A stretch of 64,000 bases of DNA from Timonella corticicola (GTDB lineage Bacteria > Actinomycetota > Actinomycetes > Actinomycetales > Cellulomonadaceae). Positions within the stretch are counted from its first letter, which is position 1. Each line of letters opens with the position of its first letter. The translations under genes were made by a program, and so were the position numbers. The stretch covers positions 1 through 64,000 of the forward strand of contig NZ_JBHUOP010000006.1 in assembly GCF_042683685.1 (NCBI RefSeq), in the 5' to 3' direction. Below are positions 1 through 6,452 of this stretch, piece after piece. The notes under the pieces were generated by a model. That model did not search any database. It saw only the letters and a program-made list of their open reading frames with translations, and was not told the DNA's origin.

Positions 1-184
1 GGGTCAAGAGTGCAATGAGCCACGATCATCAAGGAACAGCCAATACCAACCCTGCCAGCCAATCCCAGATCAGCCAAGAACAACTCTCACAGAGTGCACT
101 TTTACGCGCTCTCGTTCAACGTAGGTGCACGTTTCTTCACTCTCGTTGAAGGACAGCGAACCAGAGTGCGCTAGCACCAAACGC
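1..184. other. Window-edge stretch with no gene seen
   Basis: No convincing coding region was found. Short phrases such as ctctcgttcaac and cactctcgttgaag recur within about 40 bases and partly oppose each other, but I cannot assign a function. The bases probably separate rlmB from a gene lying outside the window. Confidence 0.4.
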
Positions 185-215
185 GACGAGGCGGCTGGAA
201 ACCAGCCGCCTCGTC
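185..215 (-). terminator. Hairpin terminator after rlmB
   Basis: A perfect 14-bp stem (185-198 with 202-215) closes a 3-nt AAA loop, about 75 nt past the rlmB stop. The minus-strand tail is only mildly U-rich (GCGTTTGG), so termination strength is uncertain. No other gene ends here within view. Confidence 0.65.
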
Positions 216-291
216 GTCAATCTCAGTGGGTCAATCGCACGCAATCACGCCGCTCAAACGTGAACAGCAGCCCTGCGCGCACACCCAAGCG

Positions 292-1272
292 TTACGCCTG
301 TTCGGTGCGGGCCTTCGCTACCTCGTACAGCGTGATCGATGCGGCCACACCTGCGTTGAGGGACTCAACGACGGACGACATCGGGATCGACACGATCGAA
401 TCGCAGGTTTCGCGTACGAGCCTCGATAGGCCCTTGCCCTCGGAACCGAGCACGATCACAAGCGGGTCGGTTGCGAACGGGATCGAGCCAACGCTCACGT
501 CACCGCCGCCGTCGAGTCCAATCACGAAGCAACCGGCCTTCTTCAACGTTTCGAGCGAGCGCACAAGATTGGTTTCGCGGGCTACCGGAACGCGCGCGGC
601 TGCACCAGCGGAAACCTTCCAGGCCGACGCGGTCACACCGGCTGCGCGACGCTCGGGTACGAGCACGCCGTGGGCACCGAACGCACCGGCGGACCGGAGG
701 ACAGCACCCAGGTTACGCGGGTCGGTCACGGAGTCGAGCGCAACGATCAACGGTGCCTGACCCGCGTTTTCCGCAGCGTCGAGAAGGTCTTCGAGTTCGT
801 AGTACTCGTACGGTGGAACCGCGATAGCCACACCCTGGTGGATGGAGCCGTCGGTCATGCGGTCGAGTTCGATCTTGGAGGATTCGAACAGCGGCAAACC
901 GCGTTCGGTCGCGATCGCGAGGATTTCCTTGGTGCGGTCATCGTGTTCGATGCGGGTCGCGAGGAACACCTTGGACACTGGCATCTCGGCGCGTAGGGCT
1001 TCGAGAACCGAGTTGCGTCCGGCGACTACCTCGTTGACGCGGTCACCGGCGAAGTTCTGCTTGCGACGTGGGGCTGCCTTGGAGCGCTTCTCGTCGAGGC
1101 GTTCGCGAGCCACCTTGCGCTTGTGCGCGGGGTGCCAGGTGCGGTCTTCGGCGCGTGGTGTGGCACCGCGGCCCTCAAGTGCCTGGCGTCCGTTGCCGCC
1201 GGTGCCCTTGGTTGGGCCCTTTTTGGTCGAGGCTTTGCGCACTGCGCCGCGACGCTGGGAGTTTCCTGCCAT
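292..1272 (-). CDS. rlmB: 23S rRNA (guanosine-2'-O-)-methyltransferase, RlmB/TrmH type (SpoU family)
   Basis: This SPOUT-class enzyme uses S-adenosylmethionine to 2'-O-methylate a guanosine in 23S rRNA (G2251 in the E. coli enzyme). The 326-residue product has a basic, low-complexity N-terminal tail (about 80 residues), then a substrate-binding domain beginning near VVAGRNSVLEAL, and the knotted methyltransferase domain. The three SpoU signatures are visible: the DPRNLGA segment, LGSEGKGLS, and a C-terminal SLNAGVAASI. The long basic N-terminus is common in actinobacterial members. The ATG at 1272 follows GAAGG. It lies 48 nt after cysS and is probably co-transcribed with it, as in the conserved cysS-spoU arrangement of actinobacteria. 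Confidence 0.95.
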   Translation of the reverse strand: MAGNSQRRGAVRKASTKKGPTKGTGGNGRQALEGRGATPRAEDRTWHPAHKRKVARERLDEKRSKAAPRRKQNFAGDRVNEVVAGRNSVLEALRAEMPVSKVFLATRIEHDDRTKEILAIATERGLPLFESSKIELDRMTDGSIHQGVAIAVPPYEYYELEDLLDAAENAGQAPLIVALDSVTDPRNLGAVLRSAGAFGAHGVLVPERRAAGVTASAWKVSAGAAARVPVARETNLVRSLETLKKAGCFVIGLDGGGDVSVGSIPFATDPLVIVLGSEGKGLSRLVRETCDSIVSIPMSSVVESLNAGVAASITLYEVAKARTEQA

Positions 1273-1320
1273 GTAACTGGCCTTCCGTAAAAATCGTAAA
1301 AGTAAAGGTGGTGTAGGTGT

Positions 1321-2751
1321 TTAGCCCAGCGACCAACGCGCACCGGATGCGGAGTCTTCGACTACGATTCCGGCGTCCGCGAGGGTGTCGCGGATGGAAT
1401 CGGCGGTAGCGAAGTCGCGGTCCTTGCGGGCTTGCGCACGGTTTTCGATGTGGGCTGCGACGAGTACATCGAGTGCTTTGCGTTCGCGGTTGTCTCCGCT
1501 GGCCTGCTGCCAGGCGGCTGGGTCGAGTCCGAACACGTCGAGCATTGCGCGGAACACGAGGAGGTGTTCGCGTACTGCGTCCAGATCGCCGGATGCAAGT
1601 GCGGAGTTACCTGCTTTGAGGTGTTCGTGCACGGATGCCAGCCCGACCGAGACGTTCAGGTCATCGTTCATGGCGTCGATGAACGCCTGTGGGAGGGTTG
1701 CCTGCGCAACCTCATCAGCGGGGATTTCCCCAACCTTTTCGGTTGCCCGAGCGTAGAAACCTGCGAACCGTTCCCATGCGGCCGCGCCTTCTTCGAGTGT
1801 TCCCACGGCGGTTTCTTCGCTGGCCGTAGTCCATTCGAGCATTGAACGATAGTGCACGGTTGCGAGTGCGTACCGCAGGGCGACAGCGGGGGCGGCCTTG
1901 AGTACTTCGCTCACGAGTAGCCCGTTGCCGAGCGACTTGGACATCTTGGTTCCGCCCTGGGTCACCCACGCGGAGTGCATCCAATAGTTGGCGAACTCGT
2001 AGCCTGCCGCCTTGGACTGTGCCTGTTCGTTTTCGTGGTGCGGGAAGCGTAGGTCGAGGCCACCGCCGTGAATGTCGAACGCTTCGCCGAGGTAGCGCTT
2101 GGCCATCGCGGAGCATTCGAGGTGCCAGCCTGGACGTCCGGGACCGTATGGGGTGTTCCAGCGCGCGGTTTCAGGCTCGCCAGCTTTTGCGGCCTTCCAC
2201 AGTGCGAAGTCGCGGGCATCCCGTTTGAGGGTTTCTTCGTCCGTGTCTTCGCTGGGAAGTGCGTCTTCGATCTGCTGGTTGGTGAGTTGCCCGTACGCGT
2301 CCCACGAGCGGGTGTCGAAGTACACGTTGCCTTCGCCCGCTTGGTAGGCGTGCCCGCGCTCAACCAAACGGTCCATGAGTTCGATCATGTCGGTCATGTG
2401 GCCGGTTGCGCGTGGTTCGTAGGTGGGCAGCAGGTTTCCGAGCGCATCGTAGGCGTCGGTGAACTTGCGTTCGTGCAGGGCAGCCCAGGCCCACCACGGC
2501 TGATCTGCGGCTTCGGACTTCGCGAGGATCTTGTCGTCGATGTCCGTGACGTTGCGAATGTAGGTGACGTTCAGGCCGGTGCGACGCAGCCAGCGCACGA
2601 GCACGTCGAACGCAACGGCCGAGCGCATGTGTCCGATGTGAGGTGCCGCTTGAACCGTCGCTCCACACACGTACATGCCAACCTGTCCGGGTACGCGGGG
2701 TTGGAAGTCGCGCACTTGGCGCGTTGCAGTGTCAAAAAGCCGTAAAGTCAC
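1321..2751 (-). CDS. cysS: Cysteine--tRNA ligase
   Basis: Class I aminoacyl-tRNA synthetase that charges tRNA-Cys in the cytosol. The 476-residue length is normal. The MYVCGATVQ zinc-site cysteine region, the HIGH motif (PHIGHMRS), the zinc-site segment near HLECSAM and HHENEQAQS, and KMSKS (TKMSKSLGNG) are all present in order, followed by the DALR-like anticodon-binding region. The start is GTG at 2751; no strong Shine-Dalgarno is visible. The related mycothiol ligase MshC is less likely because the full C-terminal tRNA-binding region is present and rlmB follows directly. In other actinobacteria ispF precedes this gene; here about 14.5 kb of accessory DNA separates them. Confidence 0.97.
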   Translation of the reverse strand: MTLRLFDTATRQVRDFQPRVPGQVGMYVCGATVQAAPHIGHMRSAVAFDVLVRWLRRTGLNVTYIRNVTDIDDKILAKSEAADQPWWAWAALHERKFTDAYDALGNLLPTYEPRATGHMTDMIELMDRLVERGHAYQAGEGNVYFDTRSWDAYGQLTNQQIEDALPSEDTDEETLKRDARDFALWKAAKAGEPETARWNTPYGPGRPGWHLECSAMAKRYLGEAFDIHGGGLDLRFPHHENEQAQSKAAGYEFANYWMHSAWVTQGGTKMSKSLGNGLLVSEVLKAAPAVALRYALATVHYRSMLEWTTASEETAVGTLEEGAAAWERFAGFYARATEKVGEIPADEVAQATLPQAFIDAMNDDLNVSVGLASVHEHLKAGNSALASGDLDAVREHLLVFRAMLDVFGLDPAAWQQASGDNRERKALDVLVAAHIENRAQARKDRDFATADSIRDTLADAGIVVEDSASGARWSLG

Positions 2752-2982
2752 CAGACAAGTCTACCTGTTTCGGCGCGTTTACCCGGTTTCGTGAGGGGCA
2801 TCATGGGCGCTGACCGCACTGGTTTCGTCACAGTGCTCACTTTTTCGTACATTACGTTCCGGTAGCGGTCCGCTCCGCGAAACCACTGCGCTGCTTTGTC
2901 AGCGACAGCGCTCGTTATAGTCGCAGATTTCCGACGAGCCCTCGCCCTCCCCGCATCCCACGTCCTCAGGATGGCCAGGTCC
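2752..2982. other. Intergenic stretch upstream of cysS
   Basis: No gene is seen. It should contain the cysS promoter. Near 2930-2943 there is one half of the dispersed CCGACGAGCC palindromic motif described elsewhere in this annotation. The remaining bases show nothing I can name. Confidence 0.35.
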
Positions 2983-3080
2983 GTTAAGTACCCCGCCGAT
3001 GTTGCGGCCCAGTCGGCGATGTCACGGTGAAAACCCGCAACAGTGCCAACGCGACCGCAACATCGGATTCAGATTAGTAG
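2983..3080. repeat. Hairpin repeat, copy 1 (3' of lipoprotein gene)
   Basis: This block matches copy 2 at 6331-6428. The arms are 2996-3017 and 3045-3066; the outer 12 bp pair perfectly and the inner part is mismatched. The 27-nt loop (3018-3044) is identical in both copies and contains GGT-GAAA-ACC, a possible small apical hairpin. One stem position differs from copy 2 as a compensated base pair (C-G here, T-A there). The element begins 7 nt beyond the lipoprotein stop codon. It may be a 3' RNA structure, a terminator without a U-tract, or a recombination remnant. Confidence 0.8.
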
Positions 3081-3709
3081 CAATCCGGGAGGCAGACCGG
3101 TGGGTCCTCCGCGTAATGCTCGATCCACGCCGGTTCCTCTGTGGTCGTGAGCGTATATCCCGACCACAGTGCCAATACTCGATCTACTGACGGACTGCGC
3201 ACTGGCTTCTTGGGCGGAGAATCCATGTTGCCCCACTCATCATCTTGGGGTTCACGCACAGGATCACTGAGGTTGGGTTCTCCCGAGCTAAGTTCAGTGT
3301 CAACCGGGCCACCTGTGACACCCTTCGCGAACAGACGCCATTCCTTATCTCCGTCAGTACCTTCAGCGAGCATCAACACACTCGCGCCTTCCTGCTCTTC
3401 CGGATGGGAGCACTTCTCTGGCGGACGCGAGATACACGAGAGGATACGCACGTCGCGATACACGTAGAACATCTGCTTCAAATCATCATTCGAGGCGTAA
3501 CTCATGATGTCGTTAACGCCCATCGGCTCTTGCTCGGGGAAGATAAACAGGTTGTCTTCCCGCGCCTCGATCACTCTCTGAAGTGCGTCTTTCGTGTCCC
3601 GCCAATCTAGGTAATACGGGTGATCTTCCTCGGTCGGTGCCGGAGTACATCCCGCTAACACCACTACAATCACGACAGCCACTGGTGCCCGCCGTTGCAG
3701 GCGCGACAT
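3074..3709 (-). CDS. Predicted lipoprotein of unknown function (cassette lipoprotein family)
   Basis: No known family is recognised. The 211-residue product starts at ATG 3709, chosen because the basic, hydrophobic segment then ends in a lipobox LAGC with Cys21, giving a proper lipoprotein signal; the open frame extends 53 codons further upstream without such logic. The mature part has C-x-rich stretches (ILSCISRPPEKC) and ends EDPPVCLPDCY. It is the last gene of a three-gene unit, 25 nt after the membrane-protein gene. Relics of the same family occur at 6422-6452 and 13292-13590, so the family has been multi-copy here. It is predicted to sit on the outer face of the cell membrane. An immunity-like or scaffold role is conceivable but unsupported. 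Confidence 0.75.
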   Translation of the reverse strand: MSRLQRRAPVAVVIVVVLAGCTPAPTEEDHPYYLDWRDTKDALQRVIEAREDNLFIFPEQEPMGVNDIMSYASNDDLKQMFYVYRDVRILSCISRPPEKCSHPEEQEGASVLMLAEGTDGDKEWRLFAKGVTGGPVDTELSSGEPNLSDPVREPQDDEWGNMDSPPKKPVRSPSVDRVLALWSGYTLTTTEEPAWIEHYAEDPPVCLPDCY

Positions 3710-3734
3710 TAGGCCAACCCAACACCAACGTTCT

Positions 3735-4433
3735 TTATGGTTTAAGGGCGGTAACACTATTCTCGGCAAACCGTAACAAGACCTTCTGACCACGTTGCCC
3801 CGGCACCTTAACTTCATTGGCGCGTAGTTCAACGCCCGGAATATCGGAATAGAAGTCCGTGAGGACACTACTTACCCCGATAAGGGGAACTTGCTGACCT
3901 AACGGTAGGTTGTCTCGTTGCAGCGCAGATACCGGGAAGGGAATCTCCATCCCGCTGCCGTCGTCTCCACCCGTTATCCGCGCCGTCTGCGCTACTATTT
4001 TGAACTCGTGAGAATCAGATCCTGACGGGGATACTATGACCGGGGTTGTTGCCGATGGAAGGAACCACTCATCCTGCGCATTAAGTTGACCGCTAGGGAA
4101 CTGTTGTTCTAGCAGGCTCAGCAGTTCTGACCAATCTTTATCGGTCACGAAATAGTATTCTTGACCGCTTACATACTGGCGTTGATGCCTCACTTCGAGG
4201 TCAAACTGTTCACCTTCGTTCACCCCGTTGACCCACGCATAATCGTGCATGCCGGGCGAAAATATCTTAAGCATGAACAGTCCGCTAGCAGCGATCAGCA
4301 CAATGCCGAGGACTGTCGGTAACACATGGCTTCGGGTGGTAGGCCTCTTCCTCTTAACAAAGAAACCAAGCAGGATCAGGATGATGCCGCCGCTGAACAC
4401 ACAGACTAGACCGGCAGTTGATGCAATGGTCAT
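3735..4433 (-). CDS. Two-TM membrane protein of unknown function
   Basis: The 232-residue product has two predicted transmembrane segments near the N-terminus (about residues 5-25 and 38-56, separated by the basic loop KRKRP), followed by about 170 residues of soluble domain. I recognise no family. The ATG at 4433 is preceded by a strong AAAGGAG, so the gene looks functional. It lies 47 nt downstream of the secreted cysteine-protease-like gene and 25 nt upstream of the lipoprotein gene, so the three probably form one transcript whose products meet at the cell surface. Base composition looks AT-richer than in the neighbouring housekeeping genes. Confidence 0.7.
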   Translation of the reverse strand: MTIASTAGLVCVFSGGIILILLGFFVKRKRPTTRSHVLPTVLGIVLIAASGLFMLKIFSPGMHDYAWVNGVNEGEQFDLEVRHQRQYVSGQEYYFVTDKDWSELLSLLEQQFPSGQLNAQDEWFLPSATTPVIVSPSGSDSHEFKIVAQTARITGGDDGSGMEIPFPVSALQRDNLPLGQQVPLIGVSSVLTDFYSDIPGVELRANEVKVPGQRGQKVLLRFAENSVTALKP

Positions 4434-4480
4434 ATCACTCCTTTAAACCGCACAGAAATCTAAAATTTCCGCACGCGAAC

Positions 4481-5965
4481 CTACTTCACAATGATCGGAT
4501 AGAACGAAGCTAAAGAAAAGTTGTTGGATTTCCCGACTGTCTGTTCACCCGTGAACGCATCCCAGTCGACCCATCGCATTGATCCCTTCCACCCGTCCCA
4601 TACGGCGACCATCTTCGCAACTCGTCCGTTTGCCGCGGACTTATACTCAGCCCAACCCGCGACCGAAACACCATGAGCACCGTAATATCCCGAGACGAAA
4701 GTCAGGATCATCGGATTCCCTTCCGAAATCGATGACTTTACCGTATTTTTCCAAGTGAAGACCCCAATCCATTTGGCATCAGTCTTAGGATAACCTTGAT
4801 CGTCACCAACCTTCTCGATCATACCTTCGATTTTATTTGGAGCGGTTCCACACGTTGCACAGGCCCCTTCTTTGAAACCGTTCTTGACAGCTACTGACTT
4901 AACCTTCTTGAAGAGTGATTGATCACCAGCTGTGATTTTCTTAAAACCTTTTTTATTACGAGCATGCGCAAATCCACGTGTTATCGCAGTTGGGATACAG
5001 TGGCCTGAACTCGGCGCCAGATCGTCAATCGAAGTCATTGTAAATGAAGGCATTACAAGTGTTTCCCCATCCGTCCGCGTCCACGTTCCACCATACCGAT
5101 CCTTTAGATACGCCGCGGGTGAACTAATACCTCCGTATCCTCCATCCTTATCCTGGCCAGCGTAGGTTTTCGCGAGAACCATCGCTTCCAAGTCAACAAC
5201 AGAGAATTTTGCCAGATTATTCAATGAAACCATATTCTCAAGCTCGATCTCGTTCAATACACTTCGATCGGACATCAGCAATCTTTTGCGTTCACTTGAG
5301 ATGATCTGGCTATAATCATTAAAAACACGCATTCTGCTTGAGTTAATGATTGTGTACGCATCAGAGTTTTCACATACCAGTCCATATAACTCTAGAAGGG
5401 TGTATTCGCACTCATCTGCAAGACTCCCAGGATCAATTTCACGCACTAGCGGAACTCTCGTATGGGCAGCTATAAGCACGTCGATCTCTCCAGAATCGAC
5501 ACCCTTCACTGTGTACCCTACATACGCCACGTTTCCGATAGCGTCCTTAATCGGCACGCGGCGCGTAATCGCTATACCGTCCAAGTCACTAGAGAACGGA
5601 TTAACACCTACAGCGGCAATAGCGATTGAGTCCATCGAAACTGGATAATCACTTGAACCGTACAGAAATCCATCTTCTTCAAGATTCCGCGCTTCTTGCA
5701 CTTCGTCAATAGTTGCAGACTGTAATTCTTCGACGCTAACTTCGAATAGCTCGTCGATGTCTGCACTCACGTCCGGGCGCCGATCAGGCAAAACGCTCTG
5801 CACCAGAGTTTCTACGTCTTCTTCAAGCGGTGCGTCAGCAGCCGGAATCACATAGGGAGCGGACTTGTTTGGCGAGTTCTGCCAGGCACCTGCCGGGACT
5901 ACGATTCCCAGTGAGAGTGCAGCGGCGGCTATCACAACAACACTACTCTTTAGCGACTTGTGCAT
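4481..5965 (-). CDS. Secreted papain-like (C39-type) cysteine peptidase candidate
   Basis: The 494-residue product has a clear Sec signal (basic MHKSLKS, hydrophobic core, cut near residue 27) and then about 270 residues with no recognised fold. A C-terminal region follows with a pattern typical of papain-like/C39 domains: SSGHCIPTA (Cys323), GAHGVSVAGW (His431) and VAVWDGW (Asp457). A second cysteine pair lies in ACATC (369/372). The long N-terminal part could be a propeptide or binding domain. The ATG at 5965 follows GAAAGGA. The gene is AT-richer than its surroundings and heads the cassette, suggesting transfer. It could instead be a catalytically inactive relative or a transglutaminase-like toxin; the family call is inference from three motifs. 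Confidence 0.6.
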   Translation of the reverse strand: MHKSLKSSVVVIAAAALSLGIVVPAGAWQNSPNKSAPYVIPAADAPLEEDVETLVQSVLPDRRPDVSADIDELFEVSVEELQSATIDEVQEARNLEEDGFLYGSSDYPVSMDSIAIAAVGVNPFSSDLDGIAITRRVPIKDAIGNVAYVGYTVKGVDSGEIDVLIAAHTRVPLVREIDPGSLADECEYTLLELYGLVCENSDAYTIINSSRMRVFNDYSQIISSERKRLLMSDRSVLNEIELENMVSLNNLAKFSVVDLEAMVLAKTYAGQDKDGGYGGISSPAAYLKDRYGGTWTRTDGETLVMPSFTMTSIDDLAPSSGHCIPTAITRGFAHARNKKGFKKITAGDQSLFKKVKSVAVKNGFKEGACATCGTAPNKIEGMIEKVGDDQGYPKTDAKWIGVFTWKNTVKSSISEGNPMILTFVSGYYGAHGVSVAGWAEYKSAANGRVAKMVAVWDGWKGSMRWVDWDAFTGEQTVGKSNNFSLASFYPIIVK

Positions 5966-6330
5966 GAGTGGTCCTTTCGATCTGTCTTACGTGAATGAAG
6001 ATTGGCTCCGGAACCGAAAGTGACGTTAGCGCTCGTCAGAGCGCCTCGTCAATGGCTTGAATGAACATCTGACAGATGCGCTCCACCTCTATGTCCGCAA
6101 TTTGAGACCGCTGAGAGGCGGGTGATTATGACTGAATTAGAGCCATGCAGACCTGCGCTCACCACAATCGGCGAAAGAATCCAAAAATCTGGCAAAAAGA
6201 ATCTGACAAGGTCCCAGCACTATTCCACCTGAGCGCAGACAAACGCCCCTTGACCTCAACAAACTTTCCACGTGGATACCATCCGCATAGTGAGAATCAA
6301 GCAGTCAAGAGGCTGGGTCGAGTCGGGTTG
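5966..6330. other. Intergenic region upstream of the cysteine-protease-like gene
   Basis: No gene is supported; a 77-codon frame on the plus strand has no ribosome binding site or recognisable sequence. The region carries the promoter of the downstream unit (see 6023-6052) and is AT-rich around 6170-6260. Confidence 0.4.
6023..6052 (-). promoter_or_regulatory. Candidate promoter with dyad spacer for the cassette operon
   Basis: On the minus strand TTGACG (6047-6052) and TAACGT (6023-6028) are separated by 18 nt. A perfect 6-bp inverted repeat, GCGCTC/GAGCGC (6029-6034 with 6039-6044), fills the spacer and could bind a repressor or a MerR-type activator. The start codon lies about 60 nt downstream. 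Confidence 0.4.
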
Positions 6331-6428
6331 GTTAAGTACCCCACCGATGTTGTGGCCCAGTCGGCGATGTCACGGTGAAAACCCGCAACAGTGCCGACTG
6401 GGCCACAACATCGGATTCAGGTTAGTAG
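6331..6428. repeat. Hairpin repeat, copy 2
   Basis: The arms 6344-6365 and 6393-6414 form a perfect 22-bp stem around a 27-nt loop (6366-6392) that is identical to copy 1 at 2983-3080. Similarity continues through the leader GTTAAGTACCCC and the trailer into a truncated lipoprotein 3' end. The two copies bracket the three-gene unit in direct orientation. Confidence 0.85.
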
Positions 6429-6452
6429 TAGACCGGTGGACCCTCCGCATCC
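6422..6452 (-). pseudogene. Relic: last codons of a second cassette lipoprotein gene
   Basis: Minus-strand codons read AEGPPVYY-stop, aligning to AEDPPVCLPDCY-stop of the intact gene at 3074-3709, with a short deletion. The 7-nt spacing to the hairpin is the same in both copies (stop at 6422, hairpin arm ends at 6414). Homology ceases at about 6450, just where the GH3 gene's stop codon begins. Confidence 0.6.

Noticed and set aside
2983..3080. The hairpin repeats as integron attC sites
   Set aside because: GTTAAGT fits the R' core, but the partner RYYYAAC core is missing at the other end, the loop rather than the cores is conserved, and no integrase is present.
6145..6378. A 77-residue plus-strand gene upstream of the cassette
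   Set aside because: No ribosome site or family resemblance, and it runs through the hairpin repeat.
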